Shown here piece after piece: positions 43,965 through 55,536 of a DNA stretch of 64,000 bases (position 1 is its first letter; each line of letters starts with the position of its first letter). The stretch is from Periplaneta americana (Eukaryota > Arthropoda > Insecta > Blattodea > Blattidae). The notes under the pieces were generated by a model. It ran no database searches and was not told the DNA's origin. It saw nothing but the letters and a program-made list of their open reading frames with translations. The position numbers were made by a program, and so were the translations under genes. The stretch covers positions 8,253,001 to 8,317,000 of the forward strand of contig NC_091123.1 in assembly GCF_040183065.1 (NCBI RefSeq). Reading direction: 5' to 3'.

Positions 43965-45852
43965 CACTGCCATCGTGATCTAATACAGGCCGTAAGGCAG
44001 ACCACGTGACTCGCATAACAGCTGATCGCGAAAGGCGGTCTTTCAACCATATGAATTAGTTGCAGTGCATGAAGTATAACATATATTTCTCTGAAATGCA
44101 GTGTAATTGCGTCAGTAAAATTTTAAACAGTGATTGTGAGACGCTTGAGACACAATTTACTTGCAATTTAAGGTATAATGTTATTTTTGGTGTGAAAATT
44201 ACGTTGTTGCAGGCAAAGTTCGTATGTGTAATACCTGCCTTTATTTCGATTAAATATTGCGCCCTTATGTGGTTAAGTGAAATTTTGGTCTTATAAACAG
44301 TAGGCTAAATATGTGTAATAATATATACGTGAAAGTGAAACATTGACTGGCATGTAAAGTAAGTTGTGATTAGGTCTAAGTGCAGCGTTACGGATGTTAC
44401 TCTTGTCTAATCCATTATTGTTAGTTTACCGTATTTGTCTTATTAAATTTAAATTATTGCTCCCTTTTTATTTGTGAATAACCTACATTATACGAGTAAA
44501 TAATACGACGTTTGATAATATACACAATTTGAACTAAAAACGAGATACATATAATTAGTATATTACAAAAAATTATACCCTATAGTTTCCATTACTGTTA
44601 CAGTATCTAGAATTGTAATTAGTTGAAATAAAGCACTCATGCTTCATTACGAAATTCTTGCACATTCATTTATGTACGTTTCAACAATTTTCAGTTGCAT
44701 CGCACGCATATTTTAATCTGTTGAAGTTATAGGTTATGTTTATTCTATCAGTACTTGCCTTATTTCCATATTCGCAATTATGCATTATAATTAAGCATAA
44801 CGCTACGTATAACTCATAAATGCAATTTGTCTACACTTCAATTGTATTTATTCGTTTCATACGGTACTCCAGTCTGAAGTCTGATTAGTTTAATATGTTA
44901 CTAGGGCTAAACTAGCGCTGAGGTAGTTCCCTTCGTATTCATACATCTTGCATATACAAATTAGTTCGGTTCGTTCAGGATTTTAATATGCTTTGCTTAT
45001 AGGATCAAATGCATCTCCACAAAAAATAAATTCAACTGTTTTCAGTTCAGAAATTACCGGAACTATACCTCAGCGCTACTAAGTAATTAACGTACGTACA
45101 TTTCATATGAGGGACTGTGGTGAATTTTCTACCTATAAGTAAGGACGGTAACCGTGTTCTGAAGTTTATCCTAAAAATATATTCTTCTTTATTAAATCTC
45201 AAAACCGTTTTCGTTCTCAACTTAAGCCTAAAATGTTGACGCAGATAGGTTATGTTAACATGGTAAATTCTCTTCACATAAAAATAACACAGTTTTATTT
45301 ATTATTCCTGCCACATTATGCAACACATAAATGGAACTTATGCACATATTACATTGAATAAAAATTTAATTGTATTATTTATTTGTTCCCTACTATACTG
45401 GGTTGTAATGAATTGTATTTATCTAACCTACCAGATTAACACACAACTGTACATACACTAATTTCATAGGAGGGACTGGGGTAAATTTTGTACCTACAAG
45501 TAAGGAAGGTAGATGTGCTAACTTAAAATCACAATAAAAATAATTCTTCTTTATTAAATCTCAAAATAGCTTCCATTCCAAACTTAAAATGTTGATGCAA
45601 CCAGGTTATGTTACCATGTAAAACTCCGTTCATATTAAAATAACACAGTTTTGTAATTATTTCTGCAACATATTATGCAATAAGAAGTGTGAAGGGGTCT
45701 TATATACACATTACACTAAATAAAATTGAGCGCCGACACGCATTAAAGTAATATATTTCACTCAGCTCCGTATACTCAAATAGAAAAGCCCGACTCATCG
45801 AGTGACGTCACACAACCTGCATTACGGCCTGGTCTAGATCACGATGGCAGTG
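43965..45852. mobile_element. 1.89-kb TIR DNA element, copy A
   Basis: It begins CACTGCCATCGTGATCTA and ends with its inverted copy. The inverted repeats match at about 32 of 36 bases (then CAGGCCGTAA). GTACCAT flanks it at 43958-43964 and 45853-45859. It has no transposase frame. The longest frames (78 aa at 44060-44296; 76 aa at 45047-45277 minus) have no known domain. Internally, a diverged tandem duplication of about 365 bp spans about 45095-45735 (GAGGGACTG, ATTCTTCTTTATTAAATCTC recur). A 7-bp duplication is unusual; the superfamily is unresolved. Confidence 0.88.
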
Positions 45853-45860
45853 GTACCATG

Positions 45861-47740
45861 CACTGCCATCGTGATCTAATACAGGCCGTAAGGCAGACCA
45901 CGTGACTCGCTTAACAGCTGATCGCGAAAGGCGGTCTCTCAACCATATGAAATAGTTGCAGTGCATGAAGAATAACATATATTTCTCTGAAATGCAGTGT
46001 AATTGCGTCAGTAAAATTTTAAACAGTGATTGTGAGACACTTGAGACACAATTTACTTGCAATTTAAGGTATAATATTATTTTTGGTGTGAAAATTACGT
46101 TGTTGCAGGCAAAGTTCGTATGTGTAATACCTGCCTTTATTTCGATTAAATATTGCGCCCTTATGTGGTTAAGTGAAATTTTGGTCTTATAAACAGTAGG
46201 CTAAATATGTGTAATAATATATACGTGAAAGTGAAACATTGACTGGCATGTAAAGTAAGTTGTGATTAGGCCTAAGTGCAGCGTTACCGATGTTACTCTT
46301 GTCTAATCCATTATTGTTAGTTTACCGTATTTGTCTTATTAAATTTAAATTATTGCGCCCTTTTTATTTGTGAATAACCTACATTATACGAGTAAATAAT
46401 ACGACGTTTGATAATATACACAATTTGAACTTAAAACGAGATACATATAGTATATTACGAAAAATTATACCCTATAGTGTTCATTACTGTTCCAGTATCT
46501 AGAATTGTAATTAGTTGAAATAAAGCACTCATGCTTCATTACGAAATTCTTGCACATTCATTTATGCACGTTTCAACAATTTTCATTTGCATCGCACGCA
46601 TATATTAATGTGTTGAAGTTATAGGTTATGATTATTCTACCAGTACTTGCCTTATTTCCACATTCGCAATTATGCATTATAATTAAGCATAACGCTACGT
46701 ATAACTTATAAATGCAATTTGTCTACACTTCAATTGTATTTATTCGTTTCAGACGGTACTCCAGTCTGAAGTCTGATTAGTTTAATATGTTACTAGGGCT
46801 AAACTAGCGCTGAGGTAGTTCCCTTCGTATTCATACATCTTGCATATACAAATTAGTTCGGTTCGTTCAGGATTTTAATATGCCTTGCTTATAGGATCAT
46901 ATACATCTCCACAAAAAATAAATTCAACTGTTTTCAGTTCAGAAATTACCGGAACTATACCTCAGCGCTACCAAGTAATATAACATGTATATTTCATATG
47001 AGGGACTGTGGTGAATTTTCTACCTATAAGTAAGGACGGTAACCGTGTTCTGAAGTTTATCCTAAAAATATATTCTTTATTAAATCTCAAAACCGTTTTC
47101 GTTCTCAACTTAAGCCTTAAATGTTGACGCAGATAGGTTATGTTAACATGGTAAATTCTCTTCACATAAAAATAACACAGTTTTATTTATTATTCCTGCC
47201 ACATTATGCAACACATAAATGGAACTTATGCACATATTACATTGAATAAAAATTTAATTGTATTATTTATTTGTTCCCTACTATACTGGGCTGTAATGAA
47301 TTGTATTTATCTAATCTACCAGATTAACACACAACTGTACATACACTAATTTCATAGGAGGGACTGTGGTAAATTTTGTACCTACAAGTAAGGAAGGTAG
47401 ACGTGCTAAATTAAAATCACAATATAAATAATTCTTCTTTATTAAATCTCAAAATAGCTTCCATTCCAAACTTAAAATGTTGATGCAACCAGGTTATGTT
47501 ACCATGTAAATCTCCGTTCACATTAAAATAACACAGTTTTGTAATTATTTCTGCAACATACTATGCAATAAGAAGTGTGAAGGGGTCTTATACACACATT
47601 ACACTAAATAAAATTGAGTGCCGACACGCTATAAAGTAATATATTTCACTCAGCTCCGTATACTCAAATAGAATAGCCCTACTCATCGAGTGACGTCACA
47701 CAACCTGCATTACGGCCTGGTCTAGATCACGATGGCAGTG
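45861..47740. mobile_element. 1.88-kb TIR DNA element, copy B
   Basis: Second, tandem and same-orientation copy, differing from copy A only by scattered substitutions and small indels. The flanks are GTACCAT(G) at 45853-45860 and GTACCAT at 47741-47747, so three copies of the target word bracket the A-B pair. Like A it is non-autonomous. The shared middle target copy suggests either insertion of one element next to the other or duplication after insertion. Confidence 0.88.
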
Positions 47741-48332
47741 GTACCATTCATTTATATATACCAAAGACGTTATAATAGTATACGATATATACGAGATTTT
47801 GATTTGCGTCCATAAACAACTCCAAACATTTACCAGTAATGAACAAATTCACAATCACTGTACAAGAAGAAGGTCTAATTTGCACCTGTTTGGACACAAA
47901 AGTTCTCTTTTTGAAAAAAGTTTTTCCTATAACAGCAGACGTATTTATAATAAATTACCCGGGTCAATTAAACACTTAAATGCTGATGTTAAATTAAAAA
48001 AAGAATTAAAGAAATTTCTTATGGATTGTTGTTTTTATTCAGTACAAGAATATCTTGAATGTTAGTATTTACAGTTATTAAATGTTGAGTTGTACGTACA
48101 TATTTATTAATAGTAGATGATAAAGGTTTCATAGATAATTATTCATTCTAGGTTTATTGTGCGAAGATTTGACAATTTTAGTGGTAGTGCTCAATCATTT
48201 GTCAGCAAAATACACCATGTTATATATTAGCATTATTTTGTAAATGTGTATTAGTTTTAGAACTGTTTTTAGTATTAATTTGACGTGTCCAACATCATCC
48301 TGTATGATCATTAGGACGAAATAAAATACATA

Positions 48333-48357
48333 CATACATACATACATACATACATAC
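48333..48357. repeat. (CATA)n tail of LINE fragment
   Basis: About six clean tetranucleotide units at the 3' end of the LINE fragment. They are immediately followed by satellite sequence. Confidence 0.9.
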
Positions 48358-48403
48358 CCAGTGCGCTTAAAGTTGCCACTGGGTGTGTTATTTTGCCACT
48401 AGG
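48358..48403 (+). repeat. Satellite fragment between two LINEs
   Basis: CCCAGTGCGCTTAAAGTTGC then TGCCACTAGG match the middle of the satellite monomer with an internal rearrangement. The last ten bases, TGCCACTAGG (48394-48403), pair with TGCCACTGGG at 52943-52952 as the probable target duplication of the second LINE. Confidence 0.75.
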
Positions 48404-48562
48404 TTTTTTTTTTCTTTTCATTGATTGATTTTTCATAAGTACCAGGTCGAAATTGACCCTTTTCTTTTAAAAAAAGTGTAGGAGATCATATGACAAGTTA
48501 GAAATTAAAATATTTCAAGGCACCGTAACTCTACCAATAGCAGAGTGAGCATGTTGATAATG

Positions 48563-51201
48563 TCATGTAAAAGGAACCGGTATATGTTTACTTATTAGTG
48601 GGTTTGGATGTTTATGGAGGGATGTTAGAAATTTTGTACGAAGAGTTTTGATATAAGCTGAGAAGTACAGTATGCCAAGATCGTCGTACAGTTGGCTATT
48701 TCGAATGAGATAGTCCGCTCCAGTGATGGTTCGGCAGATGGCTCGTTGAAGTCCGTCCAGTCGTTGAAGATGTCGCGGATTTGCTTGAGCCCATATTTCA
48801 CAACAGAATGTCATGTAGGATCGAATTAGAACTTTGTATAACATGGTTTTAACATTTAAAGATGTATAGCTCTTGAAAAATGAGTAAAGAAGCAAATATC
48901 GTTGGAAGGCCTTCTCACGAATATGTAAGACATGATGTTTGAAAGTAAGTCTCTTATCAAGAAAAACTCCAAGATACTTGACGGTAGTTGTGAAAGGTAT
49001 ATTTTCATTTTGAATGGTTAAGGGTTGTGATTGCCGCGGAAATCTTCTTGTGAAAACAACTGCTTGCAACTTGGAGCCATTTATCTTAAGGCGCCATTTT
49101 GTGGACCATTGGGTAATAATATTTAAGGCTTCCTGCATTTGTAGACAAGCAAAATGAATGTTTATATGCTTCGTATAATTAACAGTATCATCAGCGTATA
49201 GTGTAAGTTTACATTTTGGATGAATTGGTATATCACGGACATATGCACAGTACAGTGTTGGGCTTAAAACTGATCCTTGAGGAACTCCTGCTGTTATGAC
49301 GTGAGCGTTTGAGAGACAGCGTCCGTTTTGAACACGAAAAGTTCTATCTGAAAGGTAGCTGGCGATAAGTTGAATATAATTTATAGGAATGTTAAGTTTG
49401 TGAAGTTTATATAATAAACCAGTGTGCCAGACAGTATAAAAAGCTTGCTGAATGTCGATAAATGTAGCTACTGTTGTCCAAGTTGAAATCCTCTTTGAAC
49501 GGATGTTGTTAATCTGTGAAGTGCTTCTCTGGGACTATGGTGGGATTTAAATCCAAACTGTTCATGGTGGATGACATCTGGTGCAGTTAAATATGGCTTT
49601 AGTCGTGCCAGAATGATACGTTCAAAAATTTTTCCAAGGAAGTTGGTTAGGCTGATTGGTCTATAACTTTGGGGTAATGTTGGATCTTTTCCCGGTTTAA
49701 CAATTGGTATAATATGTGCTGTTTTCCATGCTGTTGGAAAATAATTATGATGTAGACATGAGTTGAATATCTTCGTTAAATGTGTTATTGCTCTTTTTGG
49801 TAATTTCAGTATGGCTGGTGTGATTTTATCCGGACCAGGTGTCTTCTTCGGTGCTAGATTTCGAATTATGATCTTGATTTCTTGTGGTCGTACGTGAGGT
49901 GCATTTCCCGGTTCAGGGGGATGTAATATGGACTGTACATGTTGCGATATTATTGTTGAAAAGTCTTGTAGTGAAGAGTGATGATGGGAGGAGAATCGGT
50001 TTTGAAAGGAGTTTGCAAGAGCTTCAAGCATATCAATGGGATCATAATTAAATGTACCACTTGAGTCTTTAATAGGTGTTGAATTTTTTGTGATAGATTT
50101 TCCTAACATTCGTTTTGTAAACGACCAAAAGGTTTTTCCTGTAGGCTTTATGTTTTCCACTGTGTTGGCAAACTTATTGATTTTGTAAAGTTCATATTTT
50201 CTTCGGATAGCACGTTGATACCGATAAAAAGCTCTTTTTGCTTGAGGATCCGCATAAAGTTGCCACCGTTTTCGAGCTTGGTTTTTGGCTTTAAGAAGAT
50301 ATTTTAGTTCAATTTTACCATAAGCGTTGTTATCTGATTTCTCAAAAGTCAATGTGGAGGACATTTCATCGAATGTGTCTATGATAGTGTCTGAAAATAT
50401 TTTTATAGCAGTTTCTATTTCTGAAGTTTTTAAAGTCGGTAGAGTACCTGGGATGATTTGGTGCAAGCGTTTTGTGAAGCCATTCCAATCTGTAACTTTT
50501 TCTGTAGAAGGTTGATCTGATATCATATGGAAAGGGGCCTTGAAGGTCAGAAGTACTGGAATATGGTCGGAGTCAAGAGCGTTTAAGCAGATTTGTTGAA
50601 CCGGGGAATATTTTGTGTTACATAAACAAATATCAAGTACATCTGGATGATGAGTGGTTATCCAGGGAAATCTTGTAGGTGCGTTTGGTCCTGTAATTGA
50701 GTAATGAAATTTATTGGAATGTAATAACAAAGTTTCACCTTTCGGAGTATTCAGTCTAGAATTCCATTATTTATGTTTTGCATTGAGATCACCACAGAAA
50801 ATGAAATGTTTGTGATGTGTGATAAGCAGGGTCAGGTCGTTTTCATTGAGTTGAGCGTATGGCGGGTAATAAACAGATGCTATGAGTATTTCTGTTCCTT
50901 CAAGCTGGATGAATACACCAGTGGCTTCAAGATTCTGAAAAATCGGTAGAATGGCTGTTCGATATGGTATGGAATTTTTAATGAGTATAGCAGTTCCTCC
51001 TCCAGGTCGGTTGTTTCTATCTGTACGGATAACAGTATAGTTGCGTACACGAAATTTTATAGTGGGTTTTAGATGAGTTTCACTAATACATGCGAGGTCA
51101 ATATCATAATTAAAGAGCAAGGCTTGTAGTTCGTAAGTGTGGTGGATTATTCCATTGGCATTGAAATTTAAGATGTTTAGTCCTCTGTGTTTGGAAAGCA
51201 T
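48563..51201 (-). pseudogene. LINE ORF2 (endonuclease-RT), interrupted
   Basis: The ATG (51201-51199) follows the ORF1 stop directly. The endonuclease part reads LNILNFNANG, SETHLKP and CGDLNAKHK, and is then cut by an in-frame TAA at about 50767-50769. The next part (to 49468) has SDHIPVLL, TPGPDKITPA, YRPISLTNFLGKIFERII and HHSPREAL. A frame change at about 49470 leads into FIDIQQAFYTVW, AGVPQGSVLSPTLY, YADDTV and the C-terminus at 48563. The catalytic RT residues survive, but one stop and one frameshift break the protein. Total length agrees with ORF2 of the 33039 element. Confidence 0.88.
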
Positions 51202-52701
51202 TTAGGGGTCATTTATAGATTGTTGTAAATTGAAAAGATTAATGAAACCTTCAATGAATATTATGACCTTGGATATTGAGTCATTTGCATTTTGGATTTT
51301 ATGAAGTATTGTGCGGACAAGCTGAATTGTACTTTGAATGTTCAGTGAGCGTAAGATATTAACAATATCTTTGAAGGAGTCTGATATTGATTCAGATGAT
51401 GTTGATGTAGCACTTTGAGAATTAAATGTTGACTGGAAAGCTTTGGTGTTGCCAGGATTAGCAAGTAGAGGAAAGTCACTGTGTTTCCATGTCGGTGGTG
51501 TAGAACGTTCTTCGGAAAGAATTCTCCTGTTCCTCATCTTCTCTTGAAGTTCCGCTTTCTTCTTTAGTTGAATTGGGCACTGGCAGTATGAGCACCGTCA
51601 CAATTTGCACATTTAGGGTTATGTACAGGGCCTTTCAGAGGACAATCGGCGAATAAGTGATTATTTCCGCATTTAACACATCGAGTAGGCAAATTACATC
51701 GACGTGAAGTGTGACCAAAACCCTGACACATGACATTGTGTAATATGCGGACGAGGTCTATGTGACTCAATTTTTATGATATGATTGTTAATATCTTGCA
51801 ATTGGTATATGGTTCGGGAGTGTTCATTATTTGGAAGTGTAATTATCCAGATGGGGATGGGACGTCGTGTCGGTATGCCATCAGTGTCGTAGCAAGGAAC
51901 AGTAATTTGACGAATGTGTTCTATTTGGAAATCTAAGAGTTCAAGTTCTGTTTTGAGAGTAGCAGATTCTACAAAAGCTGGAAGTCCTTTCAGTACTACT
52001 TGTAGTAATTTAGTTTCCCGAGGTTCGTGAGAATAAAACTGAAGGTTTTCAGTTTGCAAGATATTATATAACTTGTCATAGTCAGCGCGGCAACTAGTTA
52101 AATATATCATTCCTTCAGCAGAGTATGTGATTTGCAGTGGCTGGCTAAGTAGTGACTGCAATTTTTTATTATTTGCAAAGAAATTTCCGGCTGGGATATT
52201 CTTCACAATAATTGGCGGCATTCGAGTTGATTTGGGTCTAGGAAAATCTGTGTTGTTGTTATCTTTTTGGTTTCCTACTTGAGGATTATTTTGGTTTTGT
52301 GGTGATATGTCGGTGTCCATTTCATGGACAAGAGGATCAAAAACATTTTGTAGTTTGATATCCGGATGAATTAATGTTTCATGAGATAATGTTGTTTGTG
52401 TATCGGAAACTGAAGAATTCGGTTTGGCTTTGTCCGTATTTAGTTTCTGTTTCTTAACGACATGATCTCTTACTTTACTTTTACTTGAAGTTGCGTTTTC
52501 CGCGGGATTAATTTGTTTGCTAGTTGAATTGGGTACGCGAGTAGGATCACATAATGTAGTCATTGTAGATGTAGGGGTACTACTACTTGTTACAGATGTT
52601 GTGGTTGTTGTCGTATTTGAAGTCACTATGTTAAATACACCAGGTTGATTTTCGATTAGACACCAGTCTTCAGTATTTTGAGTCATTTTAACAGGCACCA
52701 C
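51202..52701 (-). pseudogene. LINE ORF1, interrupted by two frameshifts
   Basis: It starts MVPVKMTQNTEDWCLIENQP, with a Ser/Thr-rich linker (about residues 28-55). A region follows that aligns with the 33001 ORF1 (PLQITYSAEGMIYL against NLRIVYSNEGIKYL). A frame change lies in the first zinc knuckle (about 51735-51745: QCHV then CQGFGHTSRRC). The next knuckles CVKCGNNHLFADC and CANCDGAHTAS follow. A second frame change at about 51580 leads to the C-terminal part ending QQSINDP. This copy shows the N-terminus that the LINE at 33039 has lost. Confidence 0.85.
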
Positions 52702-52942
52702 GCTTGGCTCCGAGAGCCAAGCTAAAGTAATTACTACACAATCACTCGATTATTTTCGCGCACGTAACACAAAATGATGAAGAAATAAAGTTATAACTTA
52801 AACAAACACCACACAATGTCGTTAAACTGTTAGATAATAATATAATTCCACTAAATATAACTTGAAAAAACTACGTAAACACAAATCAGGGCGGAGCACT
52901 GTTCGATAAGATGCTTCTCCGATCAGCACTCGATGCGAACTC

Positions 52943-53679
52943 TGCCACTGGGTGTGTTACTATACGTACTAACTTCATCTTCTGAAAATAGATGGCAGAA
53001 TGATCGAGCTTTACCATAACGCCTCTATTATGTGGAGTGCGAAACTAAATAAGTTGCGCATCATGATATATATTTGTTCATGTAAGTCAAATGAAGAACA
53101 AGCGTCATACATTTACTGAGGCATTGCCAACGTATTAATAACATATTTATCCATGGCAGCGTCATGGGTATGTATAATAGGGTGGGTAAGATATTGGTTT
53201 TCCCGTTTCGCACATTAGAGGCGCTTTTATACTTCGAATATAGTTTTAACTTACTCGACACCCAGTGCGCTGAAAGTTGCATGGTGTAACTAGTTATACT
53301 TTTTGCCACTGGGTGTGTTACTATACGTACTAATTTCATCTTCTGAAAATAGATGGCAGAAAGATCGAGCTTTACCATAACATTGCCAACGTAGTAATAA
53401 CATATTTATCCAAGACAGCGTCATGGGTATGTATATTAGGGTGGGTAAGATATTGGATTTCCCGTTTCGCATTTTAGAGGCGCTTTTATACTTCGAATAT
53501 AGTTTAACGTACTCGACACCCAGTGCGCTGAAAGTGGCATGGTGTAACTAGTTATACTTTTTGCCACTGGGTGTGTTACTATACGTACTAATTTCATCTT
53601 GCGAAAATAGATGGCAGAAAGATCGAGCTTTACCATAACGCCTCTATCGTGTGGAGTGTGAAACTAAATACGTTGCGCA
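52943..53679 (+). repeat. Satellite array, fourth segment
   Basis: About 2.8 monomers, including a long variant (extra bases GCCTCTATTATGTGGAGTGC ... CATTTACTGAGGC at 53019-53122) and the start of another long variant. It ends at the 8-bp duplication GTTGCGCA of the next element. Confidence 0.95.
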
Positions 53680-55178
53680 CAACGAGTTAGATACTATAGA
53701 GAGGCTGAAGACCTCTGATAAGCGCTCCCTGCGGAGGCCAACAGTACTATGTATCGTTCCCTAAAAAACATGGCGGTCTATAGTACCGCCAGCCTCCGCA
53801 AGGAGTGCTTATCAAAGGTACACTGCAACGAGTTGGTACATGTATTATATTTTTCAGATATATCAATATTTCATTTAAACATTTCGCTATAGGTTTTGTA
53901 AAAAGCTGATTTATAAATGAAAAAGTATTAATTAAGATTTTAAAATTTCCAAAAATGTCTCATTCCCTCGGATTTAAATAAAATGTACCGTAAATCATAA
54001 TATTCGTTGCTGGATAATTAAACCCTCTCAATACAGGTACCATTGCCGCAGAGAATTATAAGATAAGACGGACTGAGCATAAGCGAAATATCAAGAGTTT
54101 TAGTATTTATTGTGTTTATAGGGCCTACTCCAATTTTCTTTTTATTAATGCGTAGGGCTCTTTTTGTTAACAAAGAGGAAAGTTAGCACTTGCATCACAC
54201 ACAATTTGTCATTATTGTTCAAAATAATGTAAGAACAATTTTATTCTGCAAAAGCCTCTGCCTATTTGCGAGACACGTGTGAGATCAATGTTTGTTTCAA
54301 ATTATATTAGACTACACGATGTCTCCATGACGTGACAATATTTGTTTCAAATTATATTATACTACACGATGTCTCCATGACGCGACAATATTTGTTTCAA
54401 ATTATATTAGACTACATGATGTCTCCATCACGCGAAAAGAAGTGTACCTAGCTGTGGCTCCTGTTGTTTCTGATAACAATGCTAATCGTAAGTATCTTAT
54501 CGTTTCAATAAATGTGGTGAGTTATGATCACGAGTAACTTTCTATTAGTGTCATTCTTTAATTATTATGTTGCATGCTAAGAAGTTATTTGTAGTTTTAA
54601 TAATTGCAGTTTTCAAAAGTTCTCTGTGTTAATTCCAATTTCAAATGAATTTTTCTCAATAACTTAATTACTGGATTTTTTTTTTTTCGCCACTACCTTT
54701 CTTATATTTTACTCCTATTAGTTACATACGTCGTCTCTCTTGAAATCACCAGGTGAGCACTGAATTACATGATTTAATATTAGGTTAGATTAGCTGTAAG
54801 ATAATTAAATTTGTGACGAAGTCAAACAATTATTTATTTTTCTTCTGCCGATTAAATTCATCCGTCTTTAGGTGCTTTGCTTTGGTTGCATCGAGTATAG
54901 CTTGTCATTTAATATTTGGGCTATATTTAGTGAAACTAATAAAACATAGGCCTACAGCTGTTATAAAACGTAAAGTTTTGTGTGTATTTTACTTTTTACT
55001 CATTAACATAGTCTTAATATGTAACTCAATTCACAATAATACTAACTTCATCACAGTCATTTCCTACAACATCCGAGCCACGCCCCTTTGTTTTGACTAA
55101 CCGAAACATGGCGGACAAATGTTCAATTGTCTTCAACTTTCTGAGGTCTTTGGCCTCTCTATAGTATCTAGCTCGTTG
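53680..55178. mobile_element. 1.5-kb non-autonomous TIR DNA element
   Basis: Terminal inverted repeats of about 34 bp start CAACGAGTTAGATACTATAG on the left, and on the right (reverse-complemented) CAACGAGCTAGATACTATAG, continuing AGAGGC ... AAGACCTC. The 8-bp target duplication GTTGCGCA is at 53672-53679 and 55179-55186; excision restores the long satellite unit. A second hairpin near the left end pairs 53717-53738 with 53792-53813 (GATAAGC.CTCC.TGCGGAGGC). No transposase frame. An 8-bp duplication fits hAT or P relatives; the terminal sequence does not settle which. Confidence 0.9.
54289..54436 (+). repeat. Three 50-bp tandem repeats inside the TIR element
   Basis: TTTGTTTCAAATTATATTA + ACTACACGATGTCTCCATGA recurs at 54291, 54341 and 54391 with a few substitutions. 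Confidence 0.95.
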
Positions 55179-55262
55179 GTTGCGCATCATGATATATATT
55201 TGTCCATGTAAGTCAAATGAAGAACAAGCTTCATACATTTACTTAGGCATTGCCAACGTTTT
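55179..55262 (+). repeat. Satellite array, last fragment
   Basis: The rest of the long satellite unit (CATCATGATATATATTTGTC, AGTCAAATGAAGAACAAGCT, GGCATTGCCAACGTTTTAA) continues after the TIR element and then stops. This is the right edge of the array. Confidence 0.9.
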
Positions 55263-55524
55263 AACAATACAATTCCACATACATTTTTGAATAGTGAAAA
55301 TTGCACTGTGAAAGGTGCATTACTTATTTACAATTGACTTTTAAGGAACCCATTTGCAAGTAAGTAATCCTGCATCTCTTGTATTGCAATTTTCACCAGA
55401 TTTGTAGGTTTACTGTGTAGAAAAAAAAAGTTATGTGGTATTACATTTGTACATGTTGGCTGTACTTTCGCGTAAATATTAATTCAGTCTCTCAATTGAC
55501 ATGCATGTTTCAGTAGGTTATTGG

Positions 55525-55536
55525 TAGGTGGCGCTC
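55525..55536 (+). promoter_or_regulatory. CTCF-like site
   Basis: TAGGTGGCGCTC matches the AGGTGGCGC core of insect CTCF sites. It lies between the satellite edge and the zinc-finger gene at 56381, where a boundary would make sense. A single motif match, so function is inferred. Confidence 0.3.

Larger units (their letters stand above)
43896..48357 (+). mobile_element. LINE fragment (RT C-terminal region), split by two TIR elements
   Basis: The left piece (43896-43964) reads LPTNTSCRTYFKTLTILTVP and the right piece (47748-48065) continues in kind with VHKQLQTFTSNEQIHNHC, SYNSRRIYNKLPGSIKHL and KKELKKFLMDCCFYSVQEYL. This is the region after the RT in CR1/RTE-like insect LINEs. The 3' UTR runs to about 48332 and the copy ends in a (CATA)n tail (48333-48357). 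Removing the two TIR elements and one copy of GTACCAT rejoins the pieces. The copy is 5'-truncated and carries no RT catalytic box. Confidence 0.82.
48404..52942 (-). mobile_element. Second Jockey-type LINE, near full length, broken
   Basis: 4.5 kb on the minus strand. The 5' UTR is 52942-52702 (starting GAGTTCGCATCGAGTGCTGA). ORF1 is 52701-51202, ORF2 51201-48563, and the 3' UTR and poly(A) tail 48562-48404 (seen as poly-T on plus). Probable target duplication is TGCCACTRGG, one mismatch, in a satellite monomer. A 17-bp exact match, TGCCACTGGGTGTGTTA, at 48374 and 52943 also exists but would leave satellite-like bases outside the tail. ORF1 and ORF2 carry a few frame breaks, so it is older than the LINE at 33039. 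Confidence 0.88.

Noticed and set aside
44060-46192. Identical 78-aa frames in the two TIR elements as a gene
   Set aside because: Their identity reflects element duplication; the sequence is low in informative motifs and has no transposase similarity.
48374-52959. 17-bp exact repeat TGCCACTGGGTGTGTTA as the target duplication of the second LINE
   Set aside because: The word occurs in every monomer, and using it would leave 13 satellite-like bases between the duplication and the poly(A) tail. TGCCACTRGG directly at the tail fits better, although one base differs.
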